In this document: positions 42,681 through 55,500 of the stretch, in pieces
Position numbering within the stretch: the first letter of the stretch is position 1
How the letters are laid out: each line of letters starts with the position of its first letter
Assembly (NCBI RefSeq): GCF_036417845.1
Contig: NC_089981.1
Location: 761,501 to 825,500 of the forward strand
Length of the DNA stretch: 64,000 nt
Direction of reading: 5' to 3'
DNA from: Apteryx mantelli
Taxonomy: Eukaryota > Chordata > Aves > Apterygiformes > Apterygidae
Made by a program: the position numbers and the translations under genes
Notes under the pieces: generated by a model
What the model was told of the DNA's origin: nothing
Database searches by the model: none
What the model saw: the letters and a program-made list of their open reading frames with translations, nothing else

Positions 42681-43755
42681 GCAATCCCCTCCCTCCCCCC
42701 GGCCGAGCATCTCCACCCCGCTGTAGTGTTTTGGGACGCAGGGACACCCACTCGCCTGCTCCACGGAGATCCCCCACCCTGAGGGGCAAGGAGGGGATTG
42801 GGGGGGGGGGGGCTGGCAAGGGGAGAGGGACGTGGGTCACCGTGCCCCGCTGCCTCTGCCAGGGGAGGATAGCGGGCACAGAGCAGCCTAGCACAGCCTG
42901 CTGATGCCCGGGGCTGCCCCCTTCCCCTCAATAACCCCCGAGGAAGGCACCTCGAGGGGGGAGCCCAAGCCTGGGAGGGGCGGCACGGCCAGGCTGCACT
43001 CCGGGAAGGGTAGGGACCAGGGCACCGCAGACCCTGGAGCAGGGGCAGGCCGGGTGCCCGCTCCCCTCCGGCACTGCAGGGGAAGAAGGGGACCAGGGGC
43101 CCCTGCCGCTCTCTACATACATTATCATATACGCCTATAGAACAGGCTGCAGGGCAGGGCCCAGGTGTCCGGGCCCCCTGGCAGGGCACGCGGTGCCCAG
43201 GCGCCCCGAGCAGAAGAGAGCACCAGGCCATCTGGGGGCAGAGGAAAGGGGGAAGGAAAGGGGGGTGGGCGTGGGGGTGGGGGCAGAGACTAAGGCCAGC
43301 CTCAGGCTCTCCCCCGCGGTGCCTGCTGCCCCGGGCAGAGCCAGCACCCTGCCCTCCCTGGGAGTCGCGCTTGCTTCCCCCCGCCCCGGGCTTGCGCGTC
43401 CCCCCAGGGAGATGCCCAGGGCGCGGCTGACCCCGCGCTGGGGAGGGGGGGGCCGGGCTGTGCACGAGTGCATCCGGGTGGGATGGAGGGGGGAAAGCCC
43501 CCCCAGGGGAGCAGGCGCAGGGCCGGGCTGGCTCCCGCTCCCCACCCCGGCGTCAAGGTCAGTTTGGATCGGCTAAGGCAACCCCGGCAGGCGAGCGCGG
43601 CCGGCGCTCGCAGCAACACGTGGGGACGGACAGGCGGTTAAGACAGACGGACAGACAGATGCGCGCTGCAGAAAGCGCCGGGCGACGCTGGCCCAGCGCA
43701 GCTGCTCCCCTCGCAGTCAGCTCGCCTTCACCCTGCTGCTCCTCCCACCGCCGGC

Positions 43756-46700
43756 TCAGAAAATGTCCGGGCACAAGGTCCAGTCCTGCTTCTCCTTGCT
43801 CTCCCAGTAGCCGCCCTTGTAGATGTGCGTCAGCTCCTGGGTGATGGGGTCCTTCTTGCGCTCGAACCACAGCGGCTTGTAGGGGTCGTAGGGGGTGCCT
43901 GGGGGCAGCGAGGGGGTTAGGGACATGCGGCTGGGCAGGCAGCGGGGCGTGGGGTGGGGGCCCGCCCGCGCCCTCCTTACCGTCCTCCGTGGCCCTCGCA
44001 GCCTCAGCCTCGCGCCTCTTGCGGGAGATGCGCTGCTTCTCCTCCAGCCGCTGCTTCTCGGCGTTGGCCTCGTCCCAGCGCCCGTTCTCCATGAGGCGCT
44101 GGTCGGGGCGCCGGCGGCTGTCCGTGGGCGCCGTGCCGCTCTCCGGCGCGTTGAGTGTCAGCGCCAGCTCCGAGAAGTAATACATGTTCTCCGCGTACTT
44201 CCTGCGTCAGAGAGGGAGACCTCAGCCGGCGGCCTCCCCCACCAGCGGGTTTCACGTCCCGGCCCCTCTCCCCCACAGCTGGGCAGTGGGGGAGGCAAAG
44301 CCCTGGCCCAGGGCGGCCTCAAAGCCCAGCTCCTGCCTTCGGGACGTCGCCCCGGCCTGTGCCCCCGCCACGGGCGTGTGCTCCCGGCCACCCTACTCAC
44401 GGGAGGGGGTTCCTTTTCCACAGCAGCACCCGGCTGTCCTCGGCCTCGTGGGCCCTCTGACGTCCCTCGGCGCCGTTGTCCCCCACACCCGGTATCACCT
44501 TGTAGCAGTCCATCTTCTCGTCCCAGGTGCCCAGCAGGACAAAATGCACCTTCCCGGTGGGGTCTGTCACCTCCCCGGTGACCTGCCAGGACAGGGGATA
44601 TGGGGGACTCTGCGCCGGGAGGAACGAACAGCCAGAGAGACCCGAACCTCCTCCTCTCCTCTCCCACCCCGGAGCCAAACCAGAACTATTAACCCAGGGA
44701 ACCCCCTGCTGCAGCACGCTGCAGACCCGCTAAATTTACATGGTTTAAAAGGCAGCTGATGGAGGAAAAGACAGAGCTCTGCCAGAAGGTCATTAGACCC
44801 TGAATCGTGACATCCAGGAGCCCCAGAGTTTGCCCTTGATTTACAGCCCCCAGAGGACCTGCAGCCAGGAGCGTCACATCTGGGCTATCTCCATCCTCAT
44901 CCGGGGCAGACGAACCTCTTTCACCCCAGGGACCCTCCACACCCCAAGCGCTCCCCTTGGCGCCCCGCAGCAGCGCACCGCTGCCAGGCCACGCGGCAAC
45001 ATGGCCCCTACCTTCCTCGCCACGTCCCGAGAGAAGTAGCTGTAAGGAACGAACTTGAGGATGCACTTGTCTCCCGTCTTGTGATTGACGATCTCAATTT
45101 CTCCCGACTGCAGAAGGGAGGACAAGGTCAGACCCGGCCCATGGCCCCCCTTTCCCCCAGCAGTGGGGGGAAACTGAAGCATGGAGCGTTGACGCCTTCG
45201 CCTGGGACAGACGGAGATGGGCCCTGGGGACTCCTGGATACCTGTTGCTGGAGCGTTGTCCTACCTGGTCTATCCAGAGCTTGCCCACGATGATGTTGTG
45301 CACGGTGGTGGTGACCTTTTTCCACGTGTAATGGTTGCCGGAGGAGTGGAAGACGCAGTGGATGGTACCTGTGGAGAGGAGGGCTGCGCTGGGAACGGTC
45401 CCCTCGAGCCTGCCTGGCCCAGTGAGGGGCAAACGCCTCGGAGCAGGATGAGGAGCGGAAGCAGGTCATAGTCGGCCCCCCAACCCCTTCCTTGGGGATC
45501 ATCCCATCCTGCACCTCCCAATCGCTCCCCTTAGCACAGCGCTCTTGGCTACCCGGGGCCAATGAGACCAAGGCCGACCACAGTGCTTGTGCCCGTGGCC
45601 ACCTGGGCAGGTATGGGCCCTCCTCTGCTCCGGGGGACAGCCTGGATCCATGAGGGGATGAGGCGGGAGAAGGAACTGATGGGCATGGCCAAACCCAGGT
45701 CTTCCCAGTGCTGGGTTTTGCACGAGTCTGTCAGCCACAGTTCCTTAAGCTGGGCCAAACCGGCACCTCAGGAGTCTTCGCACAGCCCTGGGACCGCAGA
45801 GACTCGGTTGCACGAGCCACAGTCCTGCCCCTGCCACGCTCCCACTTAAGGCACGGAGACATTCTCCCTCCCTCAAGCGCCTCCCCGTGCGGCGTGCGTG
45901 CACAGAGCCACGGCGCTCACCCAGAGGCATGATGGAGAGGTATTTGCCCCGAAACTTGCTGGTGATTTTGATCTCCTGGCGAAGCGTCCAGCCGTGCTTG
46001 GAGTCGACGTGGTGGGCGGCCGCTGGCGGGTGGTGACACACCTGGCAGGGAGAGGGGACAGGTCAGCGCTGGCGGCCCGCAGTCAGCCGGCGAGCCCAAA
46101 GGAGAGGGGCTGGCGGTACCTGCTCGCAGAGGGAGCGGTAGCCATTCTCCTCCAGGCGGTCGAGCTCGAAGGTCTCGCCCAGGAGAGGGTTGAAGGGCTT
46201 GCTGGTGCGGAAGACGGTGGTGGAGTAGGACGAGACGGTGAAGGCGGCCACGTAGCACAGCTGCTCCAGGGAGCTCTCGCACTTGGCTGCCCGGTCGAGC
46301 AGCTCGGAGTACTCCAGGTCCTCCGTGAGGCGCTGCAGCATGGACAGGGGCTCGTTGAAGTTCACCTGGGCGAGAGCGAGAGGTGAGGGAGGGCCTGCGG
46401 GGTGCGTGGTGCCCGCCAGCCCGTCCCACCGGCAGCACCCCCAGCTCACCGGCATGGGGATCTTGGACAGCTCCTTCCCGATGCAGTTTTTCATGATGCT
46501 CCAGAGGTTGAGGCTGTAGTTGGGTTTGTAGGGGATGCGGGTCCTCTTCTCCTTCTTGGTGTCCTCTAGCTGGTGCTTGTACTGGGGAGGGGGGGTGACA
46601 CAAGGGCTGCTGCCAAGCTGCTGCGATCGCTCCCCTTCTGCCCCCAGCCCGCTTCACCACAACAAAAGCTACACAGGAATCCACCCAGGAGGCCTCGAGC

Positions 46701-49700
46701 CCGGCCCTGCCTCGCCGGCTCAGAGGCAGCCGGCGGTCCCCCTGCCAGCCCTGCCGTCCCAGCGCTCGCTCGGTCGCGCCAAGAGCCGGGGCGGCTCACA
46801 AAGCCAGCAGAAAAGCCACGGTTTGGGGTTGGGAAGGGTGCAGGGCACGTGGCAGGACTGCTCCTCAGCTCTGCGACCCGCCGCCTGCTCAGCTCAGGCC
46901 TCTCCGGAGGGAGACCGCTGCTCGCGGCCGCCTGGGGCGCCTCGCGGTCCGCAGGACCACGCCGCCCCACGGCCTACCTGCTCGTCCAGGCTGATGTCGC
47001 TGCTGGTGCCGCTGATGTTGCTGCCAGTGCGTCTGCGGGGAGGAAAGGAGCAGAGTCGGGGCCTGGCCTGCCCCTGCCCTCCTCCCCGGACGGCTCCGGG
47101 CAGCGCGAGGCCGGGCCAGGCGCGGGAGAGCCGCTGGCCCTGGCTACTCACTTGTGACCCATGCTCTCCGGCATGGTGATGATCTCCGGGGCGTCAAAGA
47201 ACTCGTTGTCGTCATCCTCATCGCTCATGTCTCCTTTCGCAGGGCAGCATGGATCTGGGCGGGGGGACAGGGACGGGCTCTACGCTTGGGCCCTCCTTGG
47301 CCCGGCAGGGGACAGGCAGCGAGTCCAGGGTCCCTGAGAGGGGCACTGGAGGGGTCCCCCGTCACCGCCGGCCAGGCAAGAGGCCAGCAGTCAGCCGTGC
47401 ACCATCTCTGCCCACCCCAGCGCTAGGAGGCAGCAGACCAGGCTAGGAGGAGCCGGGGTCAGAGCAGACGGGGGAGTTTCTCACATCATAGGGAAACACC
47501 GCTGCAGGATGCTGCGGACACTCAGCTACATGGGAGGGGAGACCGGACAAATTCATCGCTCAGGGTTAGCGATATGAAGAAACCAGGCCTGGCTCAGGAA
47601 ATGGTCTGGGAAACAGCTGGGGACTATCTAGAGAGCACCGCTGTTGGCCTCCCCTATTCCACTGCCCCCTTGGCACCACCCTGGCATCAGCCCCGCAGCT
47701 GCTCGCACCCCTCTGACTGGCACCCAGCACCCCGCGCAGGGGCCCCGCGGTACCTTTGGCCGAGCCTCCGGTGCCGGGTGCGTTGGCGGGCAGGACGGTG
47801 GCGCCGCGGAAAGCCCTCTCCAGGTGGTTGTGCTGCTTGGCAAGCTGCTCCAGCGTCTCCTCCAGGCGGATGCGCTGGTCCCGTTCGTGCTGCAGCGACT
47901 TCTGCCACTTCTTGCTGTGGGTCTGCGCCAGCACCAGAAAATCCCGGCAGGCCTGAAGGGAGCAGACGCCCAACGGGTGCACTGTTCAGCGCCCCATCGC
48001 CTCCGGCACAGCCTCCTCGTGCAGCACAGGAGGGGCGTCGGATTTATTCCCCCCGCGGGGCAGGGCGCAGACTCACGTTGATCATGGCGTTGGAGGTGAT
48101 GCGGAAGAGGGTGGCTCGCTCGTTCACCTGCTTGATCTTCTCGGTGCTCTCGGCCGGCAGCCGGAGGGTCTCCAGCTCGCTGAGGGAACGCTGCAGGGCC
48201 GTGCCGTGCTTGGCAATGAGGTCGTTGCAGGTGCTCAGGTCCTCCACCTTGCTGGACAGGGTGCGCAGGGTGCTCTGCAGCTCCGTCTTGTCCGTCTGCG
48301 ATACGGACTCATCGCCGGAGTCATCTGCCAGCGGGCAGGGTCGTTGGCACGGCGCTGCTCGGCCGCGGAGCCACCGGGCCGGCCCCGCTGCCTGTCCAGC
48401 TCCACAGCGCGGCGGGACTGCGCCGCTCCCGTCTCTCCGGCAGAGCAGCGCGGCCTGGAGCTCATCAGCTCCAGCCTCACGCCGAAACCGCCTGCCAACC
48501 CCCCCAGCTCCCAGGCGCCCAGGAGCGACCGCGCGAGGAGGCAGGTGCACCCATCAGAGCAGGGCAGGAGGCCTCTCTCCTTCCCGAGGAGGAGGAGGAG
48601 GAGGAGGAAGAAGCAGCAGCTGTGGGCAGGGAACAGCAAGGGCCGCGCCAGGCTCAGACCGCAGGGCTGCCGGGACGCAGCACGGCACGGCGCTGGAGGG
48701 AGAGGCCGCCGCGGGGCGGCACGCTACCACGACCACCACGGCATCCCAGACCGAAGGGCCACGGAGCAAGGTGGGAAAACGCCAGCGAGAGGCAGGTCAG
48801 AACAGACGGCTGAACTTCCCAGTGCAGGAGCAGTTACATTAGCGAGGGAGCGAGCGCCAGGCTGCTGGCGGCTCTCCAGGCCGGAGCCGGGCAGCGGGGA
48901 AGCCGGCTGCGAGCTGGCACAGCCGCAGCAGGCAGGACAGCACTGCTGAGCTCGCGCTCGGCCGAGCTCGCGTGCGAGAGCGCAACAAGAAAGCTGGAAA
49001 CTCGGCAGGGCAGTCCGTGCCGGCCAGGAGTCCTGGCTTCTCAGAGGGCTCATTCGGAGCAAGAGCTGAGAGCGCAGGAATACCCTGGCGGCTCGGCTAA
49101 CTTGCCCGCTCGGTGCCTCAGTTTCCCCACAGCACAGACCCTGCCAAATCCTGCTTTGGGAGCAACTGCGCAGCAGCCCAGGTCTGAGACATCCCTGGAC
49201 GGTGTGCAGTGACACTGTCTCTGCACAAGAGCCCCGCAGGATCCCTGAGCAGGTGTAGGAGATGAACGGGAGGTGGGGGGGGACAAAAACCAAAAACAGG
49301 CTGCGTTTCGGGCTGGCAGCAAGCAGGGTGGCTTAGGGGACATGAGGGGACAGGGGCTCACATTCTGCGGAGGGGCAAAACTGCCCCACAGGCCCCGGGA
49401 GCAGGGCCTGCACAGGCATAGCAGGAGATGGGCACATGCTGCAAGGAGCTGGCAAGTCCCGGGGGCTGCAGCAGCACCAGGAGGGACACGAGGTGGCTCG
49501 CAAGGGGCTTGCGAAGCCCCGGCGGAGGCGCCCGAGCCCTCGCGGCGCACAGGCCCTACCTGACTCTTCCAGCATCTTGACAGCTTTGGCCTTGGCCAGC
49601 TCTAGGGCAGTGACCCAGCGCTGCCGCTCCACCTCCGAGCTGGCCTTGAGGTGGTAGGTCTGGGCGCCGCCGTTGGAGATGATGAAGTTGCAGGAGTCCT

Positions 49701-50954
49701 CCACGGTGATGTTGGCCGTGGCCAGGTTGATGGTGCCGCGGCAAGTGTGCCGCATCTCGGCTTTGGACCTGCGAGGGGGGGGCAGGTCGGGGGCATGGTG
49801 AGCGGGACGGGCAGCGCCAGGATCCCCCCCGCCCAACCCCGCCGCGGGAGCAGACGGAGCTGGGGGGGGGGGGAAGCAGAGCTGGCGGGGAGGAGTGGGA
49901 TCATGCGCGAGCCCAGCATCCTACAGCTGCAAGAAACGCCCAGCTCTCCTCGGTAGCCGGGGGAAAGAGGCAAGGCAGAGGCGGGGGCTGGAGGGGGGCA
50001 GCCCCTCGCTGCGCCAGGCAGGCCGTCCTCGCCTCCCCCGTGTCCGGGCTGGCGCCGAGCTGCTCGGAGGCCACGGGAAGGGAGCCTGGCATTCCCCACG
50101 CCACAAGCGCGGCTATTAATAGGGCGAAGGCTCCGGCATGGGCGATTTTGCCAAGCCGGCCGGGTGGCCGCGCACCCAACGGCGGGGGGATTTCACGTGC
50201 TGACGGTGCGAGGGGGCCAGGGCCGGCGGCGCCGCTCCGGGGAAAGGCAGCGGGGCTCCCCACGCCCAAAGCAAACGCGAAGGCCACGTCGCTCGGCTGC
50301 GGACGCGCCTTCGCGGAGCGGGGCCGTGCCAGGCTGCCGCAGCCCCCCCTCCCCGGCTTCCACGTCACCGTGCCCCGGGTCCCGCCGGGCGGCGCCACCA
50401 GCCGCAGCGGGGCTGGCGGCACGGAGGCGCGGCGCAGCCAAGCCGAGCTCCGCCCGGGCCACCGAGGGCGGCTCGGCCAAGGTCACCGGGCGGGGGGACA
50501 CGGGGGGGGGGGGGGCACCGGGGCCTAACGGCTGCTGGCAGGGGACGCCCGCGGGGGCTGCAGGCCGCGGGGAAAGATGACACCGGGCCTAACCGGGGGG
50601 GTGGGGGCGGGGCGGGGGCGGGGCCTACCGGTAGTAGCTGAGGAGGCCGTTGCTGAGGACGAACCAGCGGCGCTGGTAGCCCTTGATGTAATTGGTCCAC
50701 TTGAAGAGCCAGCCCTCGCGCGCCGACCCGGAAGCGGAGCCGCCCGCCCCGGAAGCGGAGCCCGCTCCGGGAGCCGCCGTCACCCCGCCCGGGCCCGGGC
50801 CCGCCCCGCCGGCGGCGGCCGGCGAAGGCAGCGCGGGTGCCGCGCCCGGCCCGGGGCCTCCCCCCGCCGCCGCCGCCGGCAGCGCCATGGGGCCGGGCAG
50901 CGCCGCCGCCGCCGCCGCGCCGGGGCCCGGGGCCGCCGCGCGCAGCTCCGCCAT
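43756..50954 (-). CDS. OSBP: Oxysterol-binding protein, fourteen exons, complete
   Basis: Lipid exchanger at ER-Golgi contacts that moves cholesterol forward and PI4P back. Exons, 5' to 3': 50629-50954, 49560-49768, 48077-48324, 47754-47952, 47152-47254, 46978-47032, 46450-46581, 46120-46365, 45921-46041, 45265-45368, 45012-45107, 44401-44582, 43981-44201, 43756-43898. All phases join: 794 residues (807 recalled in human). Seen: Ala/Gly/Pro-rich N-terminus, PH domain from [20 protein letters not shown] (about 78), coiled-coil region ([18 protein letters not shown]), FFAT motif EFFDAPE (345-351) for VAP binding, and the ORD with the ORP signature EQVCHHPP (505-512), which has Cys where the family has Ser. 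[19 protein letters not shown] and the end CPDIF follow. The start [12 protein letters not shown] is chosen because it aligns with human MAATELRG; an in-frame ATG 21 codons upstream exists. Confidence 0.97.
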
Positions 50955-51041
50955 CGCCCGAGGAGCCGCCGGAGCCCAGCGCCTCTGCCCGCCCCTCCGC
51001 GCGCGCTGCGCCGTCACCCGCCCCGCCCCCCGCCGCGCCCC

Positions 51042-51354
51042 ATTGGGCCGCCGCCGGCCGCCTCGCCCCGCCTCGCCCGCCCTATTGGCGTGCCGGCCGC
51101 TCTGGGCGGTGCCCGCGTTCCTATTGGCCGGCAGCTCTCAGACTGCGCCCTCCTTCCCCCTCTTCAGCGGCTTTCCCGCCCGTCTGTCTCCTTGGCGGGC
51201 CAATCAGAAAGGCCTTCCTGTGGAGGGGGGGGAACCGTGACATCACCCAGCGCAGGGGGAGGTATTGGCCGAGCGGAGGGGTGACTCATCCCGCCGCGGA
51301 TTGGGCGGGTGGCGGACAGGGGGCGGGCCTTGCGGCAGCGCGGGCTGCGATTGG
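51042..51354 (-). promoter_or_regulatory. OSBP: OSBP promoter with seven CCAAT (NF-Y) boxes
   Basis: Seven CCAAT/ATTGG pentamers in 313 bp: 51042, 51084, 51123, 51200 (opposite orientation), 51264, 51300 and 51350, six with ATTGG on +, that is CCAAT on the OSBP strand. Also TGACTCA (AP-1) near 51292 and TGACATCA (CRE-like) near 51238. The island lies between the OSBP ATG and the PATL1 poly(A) signal. Motifs are seen; binding is inferred. Confidence 0.65.
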
Positions 51355-51521
51355 CCGAGGAGGCGGCCGGCCTGGCAGCGGGGCAGCGTCGGGGCGGTGG
51401 GGAGCGACCTCCGACCCTTGACCCAGGGCGGCGGGGGGGGGGGGGAGGCGCCCCCTCCCCCCCCCCGCGCGCGCGGCCGCAGCGAAGGACACGCCACGCT
51501 CCCACAAGTATACAATTCATC

Positions 51522-51566
51522 TTTATTTACAATACCCTATAAAAATGTAAATTTAGAAACTTTATT
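51522..51566 (-). terminator. PATL1: Polyadenylation signals of PATL1
   Basis: Two TTTATT (AATAAA on -) at 51522-51527 and 51561-51566, within AT-rich sequence unlike its surroundings. PATL1 thus ends only about 170 bp before the NF-Y cluster of the tandem downstream gene OSBP. Confidence 0.75.
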
Positions 51567-52580
51567 CTCATGAACCAGAACCAAAAACAGGGAAGGAAAA
51601 AAAAAAGCACAAAGAAAAAAAAAAAATATAATAAATGAACTTTCCACTTGATCGGTCGGAGGGCAGTGAGGGGGGCCGGGGGGTGGTAGGCAGCCGGGGG
51701 GAGGGAGCCGGTTAATGCCAGGGAGGAGTTACAGGTCGTAAAATACCTACATGTGCAAATCTCTTGGTTTTCTTTTTTTTAAAAGCAAAGGAAAATTACC
51801 CCCCTCCCCCTCCCGCCTTCCCGAGGAGCAGAACAGCAGGATCCAACCGCAGAGGAGACGGAGGTGGCGAGCGGGGCCCGGCACCGCCGCCGGGGGCCCG
51901 GCCGAGCCCAGCCCGGCCCCGGAGCTGCTGGGACTGAACCTAGGTGCAGGCGAGCAAAGGGCGCATGAACGAAGGGGCTCTCGGGAAGACAAGGCAAGTG
52001 TGCAAAAGAGGTGTGTTCACGGGCCTGCTGAGCACGCTGGGGGGGCGGGGGGCCGCCGGGCGCAGCGGCCGACCGGGTCTCAGTGCTTGGTGGGGGCTGG
52101 GAGAGGGTCTCGCGCCTTCCCCAGGGCCGGGGGGGTGGGGTGGGGTGGGGGGGAGCGCCCTGGCCACCCCCCGGCCCCGGGGAGCCCGGGCATCGCACAG
52201 CCCCGCAGCCCCCCCTCCTTCCCGGGGCCGGGGGCCGCCCGCGTCCCTCAGTAGTGTGCGTGTGTCTACGCGGGGGGAGAAGCAGCAGCCGTTGTGAGGA
52301 CACGGAGGGCGCTGGGGGGCAGGGGGGGGTCGGAGGCAGCAAGGACACGTAGCGCTCGGCAACCTAGTGGTGAGGGAGGGCAGGGGAGGGGAGGGAGGGC
52401 AGGGGGGAGAGACCAAACACACACCCAGCCAGGTTCACAGAGCGAGAGACACGTCTCCTGCACCGGGGCTCCCAGGGGAACGCGTCCCGTGAGGCTCCGC
52501 TTCGCGGGGCATCGCCTGCCCTCCATCCACTGAAACGCCCTGGTGCCGACGGCGGTGGGGCGAGGGGCCGCGGAGACCTC
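51567..52580 (-). other. PATL1: PATL1 3'UTR
   Basis: About 1.0 kb between the PATL1 stop and its poly(A) signals. It is AT-rich near 51560-51650 and 51770-51790, G-rich around 52100-52160, with no open frame of interest and no repeat family recognised. Confidence 0.7.
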
Positions 52581-55500
52581 CTACCGGATCCCGTGCACCA
52601 AGCTGGTACCGGGAAAGGACGACGAAGGGGGTCAGAGAGCAGCCGCGCGAGCCTTCTCGCCGTGCGCGACGGTGCCTCGCTCGCGGGAGGGCAGAGGGGC
52701 AGCAAGCGGCGCCCTCCCGCGAGGACCGGCAGGAGCCCGGGCCGCCACTTACTGCAATTTTGTCTCCAGCAAGTTCAGCTTCTGCTGGTCAACGTAGCGA
52801 GAGAAGAGGGAGATCAGGTTCGAGGGGGTGGACACCGGCTTCGCCAAGGCCACCTGGGGGATCCGCAGCAGCTCCCGGGTTGCCATGAGCATCAGTTCCG
52901 TCCTGCCGGAGAGAGGCACAGGGAGGAGGGATGAGTGAGAGACGTTACTTAGCGCCCAGGAGCCAGGCAGCCTGGACGCTTCCCGGTTTCCCGCTGGGGA
53001 CAGGGGCACCCCAGGTTAACGGGCCCTAGCGGCGTTTTGGCACTGGAACCAAGCAGGAGATGGTGGCACAGCGATACTGCGCCGTGTCCCCAGCGGCGTC
53101 GCCGCCTCCCTCCCCTGCACCCCGCTCCTCGCGTCGGCTGGGCCGCGCGACGCCCAAGGCGCAGCGAGCGGCCGGGCACTCACCACTGGTTGTCCTGCAT
53201 TAGCTCCGTGTTCGCATCCGAGCTCTGCAGTTCCTCTCCGCGGCTCAGGACCAAGTACAGCAGGGACAGGCCGAACTGGCGGGGGGAGAGAGGCTCGTGA
53301 GGGAAGGACGCCGGGGGCAGGCTGGGCTCTGCGACTGCCGGCACGGAAGCGGCTTCCTGGGGCCGACGCAGATGCACGGCCCCCTCGTGCAACTGTAACT
53401 CTCGCTTCCTCTTTGCCACGGCTGCTCCCAGCTTTCCCCAGGCCTGCCGAGAGCAGCCAAGCTCCCGCAGCATGCAGGGAATGCTCCTGGCCGGACCCCA
53501 GACTCTCCCGCAGCTTCCCCGAGGCCAGATCCTCCTTCCCGCAAGGATGGACCACTCCCTCACTCACAAGCTGCTGGCTTTATCGACAGATGAAGTTGGT
53601 CCAGGACATGGAGCAAAGGAGGAAACCGAAGCACGGACGCACAGGAGCGACCGCGGGCCGACTCAGCTCCGGGACAGCTTGCCCAGGCCTCCCAACCTGG
53701 ACCGCCTTCCTTCTCCCGCGACACTCCCCAGCATCACAGCCAAACAGCTCCTGCTCTTCCGAAACGCACGCAGCAGCCCAAGCTGAGAGCCCAGACGCTC
53801 TGGGCTGCCTGCTCACTCCCCTGCCTGGCTCACTGGTGCCATATGGTGACCGCATGGGTTTTTGGAAGCGCCGGCCTTACAGAGGGCCTGGATTTGGGCT
53901 GTGTTTACACCCAGCGGAGAAGGGAATGACAAACAGGGTAAACAAGCCGTTGCTGGCCTTTCGGGGGCTTTGTCGCACCTCACAAGGAAATCCCTGCAGC
54001 CGGGGACGGGTATGACAGGAAGAGCTTTCGTATCATTGCTCCTCTGTCCGAGCATTTTTAAGGTGCCTCTGGGAATCACCTCCGTCTCCTAATCCTCCCG
54101 GTACTCCCCACAAGCACACGCAGCAAGATCCTTGGCTGCCTTTACAGCGCCCAGGGAGGAAGAGGCCCCTTTATGGGCCTGAGTCATCTCACTTGTTTTA
54201 GACGTCCGTCCGTTGTGAGAAGCGACGGGCCGCACCCTGGAAGCGCCCGTCCCTGCCCAGACGGTAAAGGGAACCCGGCTTGGAGGGACACATTTGCGCT
54301 TCCAGGCGAATCAACCCCAGCTCCCGCAGCAGAGAAACAGCTGGCCAGCTCTGGGAGCACCTCCGGGCAGGCCTGGGCCGATATTTCAGGGAAGCAGTCT
54401 GAGAAAGGGACCTGGCTGTGGGAGCGCAGAGGAGGCCCAGGCCCGCTCAGACGGCTGATTATTCTGCGAGACCTTCTCATGAATCCCCTGGGGCAGGGGA
54501 GAGAGCCAGGGAGCTCTCTTGCAGCGGGGCAGGCAGCCCGTCGCTCCCGAGCTGTCCCAGCACAGCTCCTGCACCACGGCAGCGTCCCCTTCTCTGCCAT
54601 GCAGCACCGGGAGCTGCTGGGAAACTGGATTTCCCAGCTAGGGGAAGCAGGACTGCGCAAGCTGACCTCCGGGATGCCACTGCCACGCCACAGCTGGACG
54701 CCCCGTCCAGCCCGTCCCACCACGGTCCTGGCTCTGAGGCGCTTGCTGACAGCAGAGCTGTTCCCGCAGCCGGAGACAAGCCCGGACCTCGCTGTGGCTG
54801 GCACGGGAGGGGAGAGATGGCTACAACCTGCCTCGCCGCGCTGCCTGGCCGAAGGAGCAGAGCAAGCGAGGGAGAGGGGCGCACCTTGTTTTGGAGCACA
54901 GCAGCGAGGTGCAGGTTGGTGGGTGCTGGCGCGGTCGCGCTCTGAGGTAGGTTCGTTAGCTGCTGCACAAGGCTGGTGACCGTCCCCAAGGGAAGGTGAT
55001 AGAGAACGTGCGAGAAGGGCCTCAACAGGCAGGGCAGCACCTAGGGAGAGAAGAGCAGGAACCCCGTCTTGACTCAGGGCTCCAAAAAGGCAGGATGAGG
55101 GGAGCCAGCCTTTCCCAGGCATCCCAGCCTCGCGGGTGCCGCTGCCGAGACGGGATTTCACAGCTCCGGCTGCAAGTACTCCACCCCCGTGGCTACGTTC
55201 ACCCACCTTTGAGCTGCGTCTCCTTCCCGGCAAGCACAGGCTCGCAGTGCAGGCTGCTGCTTTTGGCCGGGTTTCCCCCCACCCCAGGAGCTCGCAGCCC
55301 CGGCAGACCAGAACGCTGCCTCCGCGGAAGGGCTTGCTGCTGTTACACACACACACCGCCACTGCCGCCACCTCGAGCGGCCCTCACACGCTCAGGGCGC
55401 GACTCACCGAACTCTTTTCAGCAGCCCTTTCCCCCTCTGTGCATCCCTAGAACGGCACAGGCCAAAGCGGAAACTTCCCACTTTAAATTTAGGCTATTTT

